Made by a program: the position numbers and the translations under genes. A stretch of 38,360 nucleotides of DNA from Oscillospiraceae bacterium (GTDB lineage: Bacteria; Bacillota; Clostridia; Oscillospirales; Acutalibacteraceae), in contig SVOU01000003.1 of the NCBI GenBank assembly GCA_015066215.1, positions 1 to 38,360 of the forward strand, in the 5' to 3' direction. Shown one piece after another: positions 18,501 through 26,982 of this stretch; positions within the stretch are counted from its first letter, which is position 1; every line of letters begins with the position of its first letter. Under the pieces are notes generated by a model that was not told where the DNA came from, searched no databases, and saw only the letters and a program-made list of their open reading frames with translations.

Positions 18501-18565
18501 TGGCTGCGATGCTGTTGGCTTCCAGTGCGACCGGTCTGGTTGTTATCAACCGTAAACGTCGCTGA
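15536..18565 (+). CDS. Wall-anchored modular surface protein with four copies of the 'LNANQW/IWPTD' domain family and a Ser/Thr linker
   Basis: N-terminal signal peptide (MKKTLAYLLATILCFSMVVTVIVANAD). Two long-variant repeats, an (S/T)n linker, two short-variant repeats. C-terminal NPDTG-hydrophobic-RKRR sorting signal (ENPDTGVTVIPVVAAMLLASSATGLVVINRKRR). Confidence 0.9.
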   Translation: MKKTLAYLLATILCFSMVVTVIVANADTGDSGVYNAKAELSAMLDTLTVPNDGTESKAAQPAGKWQAYAVNPNNPNGIAFGMAGDQWLKGFGNSGASVYSQPRILLNANGVVFDTNPWADASWYDGAKLNFTASEAGTYVLSGGTNKQISSLYIGKGSDGTDYYSLTAEGGAGLVAIYKNGTKIWPTDKDYAIVKHGAPVDFPELEVELAAGDVISVFGIAGSETDGVHANPNQALNGNIDGLGWVSTFGAILMDPQIAKKVDGGSGNTPSDTPAVYNLKDTLAAMLDTLTVPNDGTESTAAQPAGAWQMVTVDPNNPNGKVFGMAGDKWTKGFGNSGASVYSQPRAILDANGVVFEANPWASASWWDAVQANFTAPSAGTYKISAGDYKQISSIYVGQESNGNQHFSLSAEGGAGLVAIYKNGTKIWPTDKDFAIVKHGAPVDFPELEVELAAGDVIGIFGTAGSDTEGVHANPNVALSKDYDGVWIGGHNRILMDPQIEKVVKTTESSSTSTSTSTSTSTSTSTSTSTSTSTSTSTSTSKPTTKPTTGGNTAAGVTYGASDILLESLLEGELLEGSVWIPVSSDANTTDWKEMRANVETFTANVTDKSLPYVMPMEGKGVVLNANQWADGGVWWDKAGIMYVAPEAQEVILKAGAIKTISPAADIDAENCSISEGRVAIYKNGTKIWPTDADFVAVQKGESIDFPEIKLSLKKGDEIVIEAYGAKPGGKITDKINPNDYEWRNAVRMDPVIFIPGATEDEEDTQKPDEGADIKAEHSASDILLEQLYEGEVLESALWKPVYLDANCQDGWKEMIANAQSFAAKAVDMSLPYVMPMDGKGVVLNANQWAGNGFWDKAGIVYTAPEAQNVILKSGKIGTISPAADIDAENCSVNETRVAIYKNGKKIWPKDAEFVAIKKGESVDFPEIELSLKKGDEILIEAYGAKPGGKIDDENGNDWRNAVRMDPVIAVKADAEENPDTGVTVIPVVAAMLLASSATGLVVINRKRR
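17059..17160 (+). repeat. Intragenic low-complexity Ser/Thr codon repeat
   Basis: Tandem TCTACCTCGACT / TCTACCTCGACTTCCACC-type units encoding STSTSTST. Confidence 0.9.
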
Positions 18566-18604
18566 TTCCCTGTTTTTAAGTTTCCTCTTTTTAAGAATTA
18601 AGCA

Positions 18605-18651
18605 GACCCGAGCCCCACCGTCCTTTGACGAGAAGGGGTGGGGCTCGGGTC
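18605..18651. terminator. Strong hairpin after the surface-protein gene (terminator/attenuator, no clear U-tract)
   Basis: GACCCGAGCCCCACC - 17 nt - GGTGGGGCTCGGGTC, 15-bp perfect stem. Confidence 0.65.
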
Positions 18652-18662
18652 ACTATTCCACT

Positions 18663-18679
18663 TACTATCAAGGATAGTA
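18663..18679. promoter_or_regulatory. Operator-like palindrome upstream of the Gfo/Idh operon
   Basis: TACTATC-aag-GATAGTA, perfect 7-bp arms, 26 bp before ATG 18705. Confidence 0.35.
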
Positions 18680-18704
18680 CTACAGCGAAAGGTGTTATGT
18701 ACCT

Positions 18705-19985
18705 ATGAAATCTACTATACGAGTGGCTGTTGTTGGCTGCGGCAATCGGGGCACAAACTCCTATGCGCCGTATGTCGATGCGTTTGAGGGCGTGGAGATC
18801 GTGGCGGCGGCTGAACCTATTCAGGAGCGGCGCGAGAGTTTTGCCAAGCGTTTTGGTTTGCGTCCTGATCAATGTTATGGAACTGCGGAAGAGTTTTTCT
18901 CGAAACCGCGTATGGCCGAAGTGGCGTTTATCTGCACACAGGATCAGCAGCACTATGACCACGTGATGAGTGCCATGCGGTTAGGCTATGACGTTCTGCT
19001 GGAAAAGCCGGTATCCAATGTGCCGGAGCACTGTATTGCCATTGCCGACGAGGCAAAACGGCTGGGGCGTAACGTGGTGGTTTGCCACGTGCTGCGTTAT
19101 ACGCCGTTCTATCAAAAAATCAAAGAGACCATCACGAGCGGCCGTATCGGTCAGGTGATGTCTTTGCATCAGTTTGAAGAAGTTGGCTGGGGGCACTATG
19201 CCCACAGCTTTACGCGAGGCTTGTGGAGAAATTCCGAAGAAACCTCGCCCATGATCCTGGCAAAATGCTGCCACGATATGGATATTATTTTGTGGTTGGT
19301 GGGCGAGGACTGCAAGCGCGTATCTTCGTTTGGACACCTGACCCATTTCAAAGCCGAGAATGCACCTGCCGGCAGCGAGCTGCGTTGCAACGAAAACTGC
19401 TCGGCATATGATACCTGTCCCTACAACGCAAAGAAGATCTACTTCTCCGACAAGTGGCAATGGGCGCAAGGCGCGGTGACGCTGGATCCCACGCCCGAGC
19501 GTGTGGAAGCCGCCTTGCAGGAAGGACAGTACGGCCGTTGTGTTTACCATTGTGATAACAACGTGGTGGATCACCAGATCGTCAACATGCAATTTGATAA
19601 AGATATCACCGCCTCGCTGACGATGTGTGCCTTCACCAACGATATGACGCGTGAACTCAAAATTATGGGTACCCGCGGCGAGATCACGGGCAACATGGAG
19701 AAAAACGAGATCCGTATCCGCGTGTTCGGCGAACCGGAAGAAGTTATCGATGTGACGACGCTCAGCACCGACCTGTCAGGCCACGGCGGCGGCGAGAACC
19801 GCCTGTTGCGTGATCTGTTCAACCAGACGAAGGGCGTTGCAGATGCGGTAAGCTCGCTGACCTCTATTGAGAAATCCGTGCAAAGCCACATTATGGCTTT
19901 CGCTGCGGAGCGTTCCCGTCTTGAGGACGGTCGCGTGGTTGCTCTGTCGGAAATCTATCAGGATTGCGCTTTGCCGACACCTTGA
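18705..19985 (+). CDS. Gfo/Idh/MocA-family oxidoreductase
   Basis: Rossmann N-terminus IRVAVVGCGNRGTNSYAPYV; EKPVS motif (DVLLEKPVSNVPEHC). Cys-rich insertion CNENCSAYDTC...GRCVYHCDNNVVDHQ. Confidence 0.93.
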   Translation: MKSTIRVAVVGCGNRGTNSYAPYVDAFEGVEIVAAAEPIQERRESFAKRFGLRPDQCYGTAEEFFSKPRMAEVAFICTQDQQHYDHVMSAMRLGYDVLLEKPVSNVPEHCIAIADEAKRLGRNVVVCHVLRYTPFYQKIKETITSGRIGQVMSLHQFEEVGWGHYAHSFTRGLWRNSEETSPMILAKCCHDMDIILWLVGEDCKRVSSFGHLTHFKAENAPAGSELRCNENCSAYDTCPYNAKKIYFSDKWQWAQGAVTLDPTPERVEAALQEGQYGRCVYHCDNNVVDHQIVNMQFDKDITASLTMCAFTNDMTRELKIMGTRGEITGNMEKNEIRIRVFGEPEEVIDVTTLSTDLSGHGGGENRLLRDLFNQTKGVADAVSSLTSIEKSVQSHIMAFAAERSRLEDGRVVALSEIYQDCALPTP

Positions 19986-20008
19986 TTGCAAAGAAAAGAG
20001 GCAGTTAC

Positions 20009-22231
20009 ATGGACAGAATCGTGCAAAATCTGAATATGGCGTGGGAATACCGTGAGGTGACACAGGACGCCTTTGCGCCCATACATATTCCGCACACAAT
20101 GTGCGAACTGCCGTTCAACTGCTTCGACGAAAAAAGCTATCAGACACAAGGCGTCTATCGCCGTGTGATATTTGTTCCCGCCGATTGGGCAGGACGCCGC
20201 TTGCGTTTGCGCTTTGAAGGCGTGATGACGCAAGCACAGGTGTTTCTCAACAACACTCCCGTCGGCGCGCACGATGGTGGTTATACGCCGTTTGAGGTGG
20301 ATATCACCGATGCCGTGCGATTTGGCGGGGATAATCAGCTGGTGGTGGAAGTGGATTCCCGCGAGATCCCTACCATTCCGCCCTTTGGCGGGCAGCTGGA
20401 CTATCTCACGTTCAGTGGCATCTATCGGGACGTGACCTTGCTCGTCACCGCGCCGCTGTACGTGGAAAATGCGCGTATCACGTCGCAGAATCTGTTGACT
20501 TGTGCGCCCGCCGTCACGGCTGAGGTGTTTCTCAACAACACTACCGCCGCCAAGACGGTGCAGGTACAGGTGACGGTCAGCGGGGCAGAAGGGGTTGTCG
20601 CCACGGGCGAACAAAATCTGCCCGTGCCGTTAGGCGCACAAAGCGTGCAACTGCCGCTGACCGTGTCGCAAACGCTCAACCTGTGGGATACGGAAAACCC
20701 GCATCTGTACGAGGTGCAGATTGCCGTTCTTGCCGACGGTGTTTTGTGCGATACCTATCATCTGCGCACGGGATTTCGTGAGGCGCAGTTTACCGAGCGC
20801 GGCTTCTTACTCAACGGCAAACCGCTTAAAATTTTCGGTCTTAACCGCCACCAATCCTATCCGTACGTCGGCTATGCGATGCCGGCGCGCGCTCAACGCC
20901 GCGACGCCGACATCTTGAAGGAAGAGCTTTGCTGTAATATGGTGCGTACCTCGCACTATCCGCAATCGCCGCACTTCTTGGATCGCTGCGATGAGATCGG
21001 GCTTTTGGTCTTTGAAGAATTGCCCGGTTGGCAGTTTGTCGGCGATGAGGCGTGGCAGAAAAAAGCGCTGGTGACCATGGAAGAGATGATCCGTCGCGAC
21101 TGGAATCACCCCGCTATTGTGCTGTGGGGTGTACGCGTGAACGAATCGCTCGATTTCCACGATTTTTATACCGAAACCAATCGCGTGGCACACGCACTCG
21201 ACCCCACCCGCCAGACGGGCGGCGTACGCGCTATTGACCACAGCGAATTTCTGGAAGACGTCTATACCGCCAACGATTTTATCTTTGACGGTACCAATAC
21301 CCCCCTGCGTGCACAGCAACAGGTGACAGGGCTTTCTAAAGACGTGCCCTATCTGGTCACCGAGTGCAACGGACATATGTTTCCCACCAAAAGCTTCGAC
21401 CAAGAAGAGCGACTGGTGGAACACGCTCTGCGTCACGCGGCCGTTCACGATACGGCGGCGCAGGATGATGCCGTCAGCGGTGCGCTGGGCTGGTGTGCTT
21501 TCGACTATAACACCCACTGCCAGTTTGGCAGCGGCGACAAGATCTGCTACCACGGCGTAATGGATATGTTCCGCCTGCCCAAATATGCCGCCTATTTTTA
21601 TCAGAGCCAATGCCCGCCCGAAAAGCGCGGCGTTCTGAAAGCGGCGTCGGTGGGATCTATGGGTGAACGCAGTAAGAGCGGTATTGCGCCCTTTACCGTG
21701 TTTACCAACTATGATTTTATCCGCATTTTCTCGGGCGAACGGTTGCTGGGTGAATATTATCCCGCGCGTGACCGTTTCCCCGGCCTTGCCCACCCGCCCA
21801 TTATCGCAGAAGAGGGTTTGGGCTTTTTGTGGGGCGAAAATTGGAAAGGCTTGCGCGTGGAAGCCTGGTGGCAGGGCCGTCAGGTGGAAACGGTGGATAT
21901 GGCGGCAAGCCCCCATACGGCACGCCTGACGGCTGTTGCCGATGATAACACCCTGTTTGCCGATGGCAGTGACGTGACGCGTGTGGTTTTCCGTTTGGAA
22001 GACCAAAACGGCAACCTGCTGCCGTTTACGATGGCAGTTTTGCAGCTATCCCTGGAAGGGAACGGCACCGTCATCGGTCCGTCGCTGTTGCCCTTGCGCA
22101 GCGGTACGGTTGCCGTGTGGGTGCGTGCAGGTGAACAAGCGGGTTCCCTGCGGCTGCGCGGTGTGGCGGCGGATATGGAAGCCGTCACAGAGATCACGAT
22201 GATTTCAAAGGAAGGAGTAGACTGCGTGTGA
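20009..22231 (+). CDS. Glycoside hydrolase family 2 (beta-galactosidase/glucuronidase-like), cytoplasmic
   Basis: GH2 sugar-binding and Ig-like domains; FGLNRHQSYPYVGYAMP...DILKEELCCNMVRTSHYPQSPHFLDRCDEIGLLVFEE; acid/base region VLWGVRVNES; nucleophile region LVTECNGH. No signal peptide. Confidence 0.93.
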   Translation: MDRIVQNLNMAWEYREVTQDAFAPIHIPHTMCELPFNCFDEKSYQTQGVYRRVIFVPADWAGRRLRLRFEGVMTQAQVFLNNTPVGAHDGGYTPFEVDITDAVRFGGDNQLVVEVDSREIPTIPPFGGQLDYLTFSGIYRDVTLLVTAPLYVENARITSQNLLTCAPAVTAEVFLNNTTAAKTVQVQVTVSGAEGVVATGEQNLPVPLGAQSVQLPLTVSQTLNLWDTENPHLYEVQIAVLADGVLCDTYHLRTGFREAQFTERGFLLNGKPLKIFGLNRHQSYPYVGYAMPARAQRRDADILKEELCCNMVRTSHYPQSPHFLDRCDEIGLLVFEELPGWQFVGDEAWQKKALVTMEEMIRRDWNHPAIVLWGVRVNESLDFHDFYTETNRVAHALDPTRQTGGVRAIDHSEFLEDVYTANDFIFDGTNTPLRAQQQVTGLSKDVPYLVTECNGHMFPTKSFDQEERLVEHALRHAAVHDTAAQDDAVSGALGWCAFDYNTHCQFGSGDKICYHGVMDMFRLPKYAAYFYQSQCPPEKRGVLKAASVGSMGERSKSGIAPFTVFTNYDFIRIFSGERLLGEYYPARDRFPGLAHPPIIAEEGLGFLWGENWKGLRVEAWWQGRQVETVDMAASPHTARLTAVADDNTLFADGSDVTRVVFRLEDQNGNLLPFTMAVLQLSLEGNGTVIGPSLLPLRSGTVAVWVRAGEQAGSLRLRGVAADMEAVTEITMISKEGVDCV

Positions 22232-25125
22232 GAAGTCGAATCGGATGCTTGACAAAACGCCTTGTCGGCACGGTGTGTGCGCTGTCCCTGTTGCTGTCTG
22301 TGGGCGGTATGTGGGTCGCGGCAGAAAGTGAAAACGCGGTGCCGGACGAAGACCGTTTCACCGAGAGCCTGATGGATCGCGAAAACACGTACGCCGCGTA
22401 TGAGCTGGCCAATGCGGATCGTCCGCAGGGCACTGCGACCATAGAGCTGTTGCCTGACGCGTTTGCGACAGAGGAGCTCCTTCCGGCTATCTATGAAGAA
22501 AAATCGGCACTTTCGTTTGTCGGTGAAGGGGAGTCGGCAACGGCCACCTTCTCGGTGCAAACTGCCGGTATGTACGAGCTGCAGTTTGTGTATTATCCCA
22601 CCCCCGGCAACAGCCGTGAGGTGGAGATCGGCTTGGAATTGGACGGTTTGTTCCCGTTCAGCGAAGCGGCCGCGATCACGTTGGAGCGGGCGTGGAAGGA
22701 CAAGACTGCCATCCAAACCGACCCCATTACCGATAATCAGTATAGTCCCCGCCAAGAAGAGGCACCGATGTGGATGACCGCGCGCCTGAAAAATCGCGAC
22801 GGCAGTTATCGGGGGGCCTATCGGTTTTATCTGTCGGAAGGCGAGCATACTCTGCGCCTGACCGCCTTGCAAACCGCGTTTGCTTTCGGCGGCTGCGCTT
22901 TTGTGCCGTCTGTGACGGTGCCTACCTATCAGGAATACATAGCACAACACGGCGCGCCGCAAAACGGCACGCATATAGAGGTCTTGGAAGCGGAGGCGGC
23001 GTCGCTCAAATCCGACCAGACGCTGGTTCCCGCCAACGACCGCACCAGCCCCAACACCTCGCCCTATGACGTCGCCAAGATCCGTATGAACGTGATCGGT
23101 GCCAACTGGTCGGCGACGGCGCAGTGGATCGAATGGTCGTTTTCGGTGCCCGCTGACGGCTGGTATCGCTTAAACTTCCGTTATCAGCAGGACGCGATCA
23201 AAGGTATGCCTACCCACCGTCTGCTGACCATCGACGGCGCTACGCCCTTCAAAGAAGCGCTGACGGTGAAATTCCCCTACACCGAGCGGTGGGATTCCGT
23301 CGGCTTGCAGGATAGCGAGGGCAACGAAGCAGCGTTGTGGCTGACCGCAGGTCCGCACACGTTGCGTATGGAAACCACGTCGGGCGAGCTGACCGACTCT
23401 ATTCGTCAGCTGGACAACGTGGTGTATGATCTCAATGAAATTTATCGCCAGATCATTATGATCACGGGCGTATCTCCTGATGAATATCAGGACTATAACC
23501 TGGTTGCCAGCATTCCGAAACTGCTCGAAACGCTGTCTGCCTGCGCGGTTTCTCTGCGCAGCGCCTACGACGACGTGTCGGCACTTTCCGGCGGCAAGGG
23601 CAACTATGCGGAGCTGCTCAGCCGTTTTGCTTATCAGCTGGAAGATTTCGTGGAAGAAAGCGACACGATCGACCTGCGGTTGACCGAGTTCAAGGATAAT
23701 ATCACCGCACTGTCGGCGTGGCTGTTGGATATGAAGCAGCAGCCGTTGATGCTCGACACCATCACGGTGAGCAGCCCCGGCGTGGAGCTGCCGCGTGCCA
23801 CCGACACCTTCTGGGAGCGGTTGAAGCACGAGATTATGGCGTTTTTCGTGTCCTTCGTGGCGAACTATGACATCGTCGGCTCGGAAGACCGTCAAGAAAA
23901 CATCACCCTGTGGCTCAATTCCGGTCGCGATCAGGCACAGGTGATCAAATCGATGATCAACGATATGTTCACCGCCGAAACGGGTATCGGCGTCAATATC
24001 AAGCTGGTCAACGCCAGTTTGGTGCAGGCAAAGCTGTCGGGCAATTCCCCCGACGTGTCCATTATGCAGGGACGCGGACAACCCGTCAACCTGGCGGTGC
24101 GCAACGCGCTGCTGCCGTTGGATGAATTTGAAGGCTTTGACGAGGTGCTGACGCGTTTTCAGGAGTCGGCGGTCATTCCCTATCAGCTGGACGGCAAGAC
24201 CTACGCGTTGCCGGATTCCCAGAGCTTCTTTATGATGTTTTACCGTAAAGACGTGCTGCGGGAGCTGTTGCTGACGCCGCCCCAAACGTGGGATGAACTG
24301 AAAGCCGTGTCCTCGGTGTTGCAGCGCAACAATATGGAGATCGGTCTGCCGTATACCAGCATCGACGCCAGCGGCGCCGTAGACTCGGGTATGGGTTCGC
24401 GCAATATTTTTTCCGCGTTGCTGTTGCAGGCGGGCGGTCGCGTTTATAACGACAACCTTTCCGCAACAGAGCTGTCTACCCCTGTTTCTCAGCAGGCGTT
24501 TATCGACTGGACGGAGTTTTATCAGCTTTACGATATGCCGCTCGCCTACGATTTCTATAACCGCTTCCGCACGGGCGAGATGCCGATCGGTATTGCCTCT
24601 TACACGATGTATAACTATCTGGCAGTTGCTGCACCCGAGCTGCGCGGTCTGTGGGATATGGTGCCCATTCCCGGCACCAAAAAGGCAGACGGCAGCATTG
24701 ATATTTCGCAGGGCGGTGCAGGCAGTGCGTGTATGATCCTGTCCGATACCAAACACCCCAAGGAGTCTTGGGAGTTCCTCAAATGGTGGACGGGCGCGGA
24801 CGCCCAGATTCGTTACAGCAGCGATATCGAGGCTGTGATGGGCGTGTCGGCGCGTTATCCGACCGCCAATATGGAAGCTTTTGCCAGCGTAAACTGGACG
24901 CGGCAGGAGATGGCCAACCTCAACAAGCAGTGGTCTGCCGTGAAGGAGATTCCGGAAGCCATCGGTGGTTATACGCTGGTGCGCGGCTTGGATAACGCCT
25001 TCCGCGAGGCCGTTTTGGAAGGACGTAATGCCCGCGAGGCGTTGCTTGTCTGGGATCGCAGCATCAACGATGAGATCCGCAGAAAACGAGAGGAGTTCCA
25101 TTATGACATTGATGAAGCGTCTTAA
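22228..25125 (+). CDS. Large extracellular solute-binding protein with two N-terminal jelly-roll/CBM-like repeats
   Basis: GTG start overlapping the GH2 stop. Signal peptide without a lipobox Cys. SBP core ENITLWLNSGRDQAQVIKSMINDMFTAETGIGVNIKLVN...ALLPLDEFEGFDEVLTRF...PYQLDGKTYALPDSQSFFMMFYRKDVL...PQTWDELKAV. Followed by ABC permeases. Confidence 0.85.
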   Translation: MRSRIGCLTKRLVGTVCALSLLLSVGGMWVAAESENAVPDEDRFTESLMDRENTYAAYELANADRPQGTATIELLPDAFATEELLPAIYEEKSALSFVGEGESATATFSVQTAGMYELQFVYYPTPGNSREVEIGLELDGLFPFSEAAAITLERAWKDKTAIQTDPITDNQYSPRQEEAPMWMTARLKNRDGSYRGAYRFYLSEGEHTLRLTALQTAFAFGGCAFVPSVTVPTYQEYIAQHGAPQNGTHIEVLEAEAASLKSDQTLVPANDRTSPNTSPYDVAKIRMNVIGANWSATAQWIEWSFSVPADGWYRLNFRYQQDAIKGMPTHRLLTIDGATPFKEALTVKFPYTERWDSVGLQDSEGNEAALWLTAGPHTLRMETTSGELTDSIRQLDNVVYDLNEIYRQIIMITGVSPDEYQDYNLVASIPKLLETLSACAVSLRSAYDDVSALSGGKGNYAELLSRFAYQLEDFVEESDTIDLRLTEFKDNITALSAWLLDMKQQPLMLDTITVSSPGVELPRATDTFWERLKHEIMAFFVSFVANYDIVGSEDRQENITLWLNSGRDQAQVIKSMINDMFTAETGIGVNIKLVNASLVQAKLSGNSPDVSIMQGRGQPVNLAVRNALLPLDEFEGFDEVLTRFQESAVIPYQLDGKTYALPDSQSFFMMFYRKDVLRELLLTPPQTWDELKAVSSVLQRNNMEIGLPYTSIDASGAVDSGMGSRNIFSALLLQAGGRVYNDNLSATELSTPVSQQAFIDWTEFYQLYDMPLAYDFYNRFRTGEMPIGIASYTMYNYLAVAAPELRGLWDMVPIPGTKKADGSIDISQGGAGSACMILSDTKHPKESWEFLKWWTGADAQIRYSSDIEAVMGVSARYPTANMEAFASVNWTRQEMANLNKQWSAVKEIPEAIGGYTLVRGLDNAFREAVLEGRNAREALLVWDRSINDEIRRKREEFHYDIDEAS

Positions 25126-26071
25126 AGAGAATTATGCATGGAACCGCTCGCGCAGAGAGGATGCCCGTCGCACGCGCATCCCCTTCAAGAAGGAGCTGCG
25201 TCAAAACTATCAGCTCTATCTGATGTTGATGCCGTTTCTGCTTTTGTTCTTGCTGTTCATCATTCTCCCCATCGTCAGTGCCGTGGGATTGAGCTTTACC
25301 TACTATAACATCTATGAAGAGCCGATGTTCAACGGCTTCAAAAACTACGTCAGCCTGTTTGCCAACGACGACGTGTTTTTCATCGCCTTGAAAAACACGC
25401 TTGTCTTCGCGGTGATCACGGGCCCTGTCAGTTATGTGCTGTGCTTTTTTATCGCGTGGCTCATCAACGAGATGTCGCCGCGTGTGCGCGTGCTGATGAC
25501 CTGTATCTTTTACGCGCCGACGCTGGCGTCATCGGTGTTTTTCATCTGGCAGTTCATTTTCAGCGGTGACTCTTACGGCTTTATGAACAGCATATTGATG
25601 AAACTGGATCTCATCCGTGAGCCGATTCAGTGGCTTGCCGACGCGCGGTACAGCTTGGCCGTGCTGATGGTCGTGCAGATCTGGATGAGCCTCGGCACCA
25701 GCTTTTTGGCGTTTATCGCCGGCTTCAAAGCGGTGGATCCCAGCTTGTATGAAGCGGCGGACATCGACGGTGTGCGCAACCGCTATCAGGAGCTGGCGTA
25801 TATCACCCTGCCCATTATGAAACCGCAGTTGGTGTTCAGCGCCGTGATGCAGATTTCCGCATCCTTCTCGGTGAGTACCATTTCTATGCAGTTGTGCGGT
25901 TTCCCCAGCACGAAATATTCCGCGCACACCATCGTGTTGCACATTATGGACTACGGCAATATCAAATATGAGATGGGCTATGCCTGTGCGATTGCCGTGG
26001 TGCTGTTTGCCATTATGCTGTTGGTCAAATTCTTGGTTGACCGCGTGTTGGCGTTGCTTGGTTCAGAATAA
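25103..26071 (+). CDS. Sugar ABC transporter permease (LplB/UgpA type)
   Basis: Multi-TM; MPFLLLFLLFIILPIVSAVGLSF; EAA-like loop YEAADIDGVRNRYQELAYITLPIMKPQLVF. Start ATG 25103 overlaps the SBP 3' end. Confidence 0.95.
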   Translation: MTLMKRLKENYAWNRSRREDARRTRIPFKKELRQNYQLYLMLMPFLLLFLLFIILPIVSAVGLSFTYYNIYEEPMFNGFKNYVSLFANDDVFFIALKNTLVFAVITGPVSYVLCFFIAWLINEMSPRVRVLMTCIFYAPTLASSVFFIWQFIFSGDSYGFMNSILMKLDLIREPIQWLADARYSLAVLMVVQIWMSLGTSFLAFIAGFKAVDPSLYEAADIDGVRNRYQELAYITLPIMKPQLVFSAVMQISASFSVSTISMQLCGFPSTKYSAHTIVLHIMDYGNIKYEMGYACAIAVVLFAIMLLVKFLVDRVLALLGSE

Positions 26072-26089
26072 ACGAAAGGAGGGCGTATT

Positions 26090-26959
26090 TTGTTCGGGAT
26101 AAAAAAGGCTTCGACACGCAACCGCCACGCAAACCGTACGCGGTTCGGTACCTTTATGATCTTTCTGTTTTTGGGTTTGCTCGGTGCGTTTATGATATTG
26201 CCGCTTTTGTACGGTATTCTCAACGCCTTTAAGCCGCTGGAAGAGATCTATATCTATCCGCCGCGCTTTTGGGTGCGCAACCCCACGATGGAAAACTTTT
26301 CTATGTTGTTTAAGCTGGCGTCGGGACTGCAAGTGCCGTTCAGCCGATACGCCTTCAACAACATATTCGTTTCGGTAGTCACGACGGTAGGACACGTGGT
26401 CATCTCCTCGATGGCGGCGTTTCCGCTCGCCAAATACAGATTGCGTATTGGTTGGCTGTTCAAGGTGGTGGTCAGCTGTCTGATGTTCAGCTCCGCCGTT
26501 TTGTGGATCCCGCAATACGTGATTATGTCCCGCCTGGGAATGATCGACACCTATTGGGTGTATATCCTGCCGGCGTTGCCGGCACCGATCGGTGTCTTTC
26601 TGATGAAGCAGTTTATGGAGCAGATCCCCTTCGTTTTGGTGGAATCTGCGACGATTGACGGCGCAAGCCAGTGGCGCACCTTCTGGAGTATTGTGATGCC
26701 GCAGGTCAAGCCCGCGTGGCTGACCTTGGCGCTGTTTGCTTTCCAAGGTGTCTGGAACCAGAGTCTGCAAGGCTTGGTGTTCAGCGAAGAGTTAAAAATG
26801 TTGGGTGATGCGATCAGCCAGATCATGGCGGGCGGTTTTGTCCGTATGGGCGCATCTATGGCGGGTAGCGTATTTATGATCATACCGCCGTTCCTGTTGT
26901 TCTTGGGAACACAAAACCGCGTTATCGAAACGATGGCGCACTCGGGTATCAAAGGTTAA
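26090..26959 (+). CDS. Carbohydrate ABC transporter permease (UgpE/LplC type)
   Basis: TTG start after an AAAGGAGGG RBS. Multi-TM; EAA loop VESATIDGASQWRTFWSIVMPQVKPAWLTL. Confidence 0.94.
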   Translation: MFGIKKASTRNRHANRTRFGTFMIFLFLGLLGAFMILPLLYGILNAFKPLEEIYIYPPRFWVRNPTMENFSMLFKLASGLQVPFSRYAFNNIFVSVVTTVGHVVISSMAAFPLAKYRLRIGWLFKVVVSCLMFSSAVLWIPQYVIMSRLGMIDTYWVYILPALPAPIGVFLMKQFMEQIPFVLVESATIDGASQWRTFWSIVMPQVKPAWLTLALFAFQGVWNQSLQGLVFSEELKMLGDAISQIMAGGFVRMGASMAGSVFMIIPPFLLFLGTQNRVIETMAHSGIKG

Positions 26960-26982
26960 CCTACGCGAAGGAGTGAATACGG

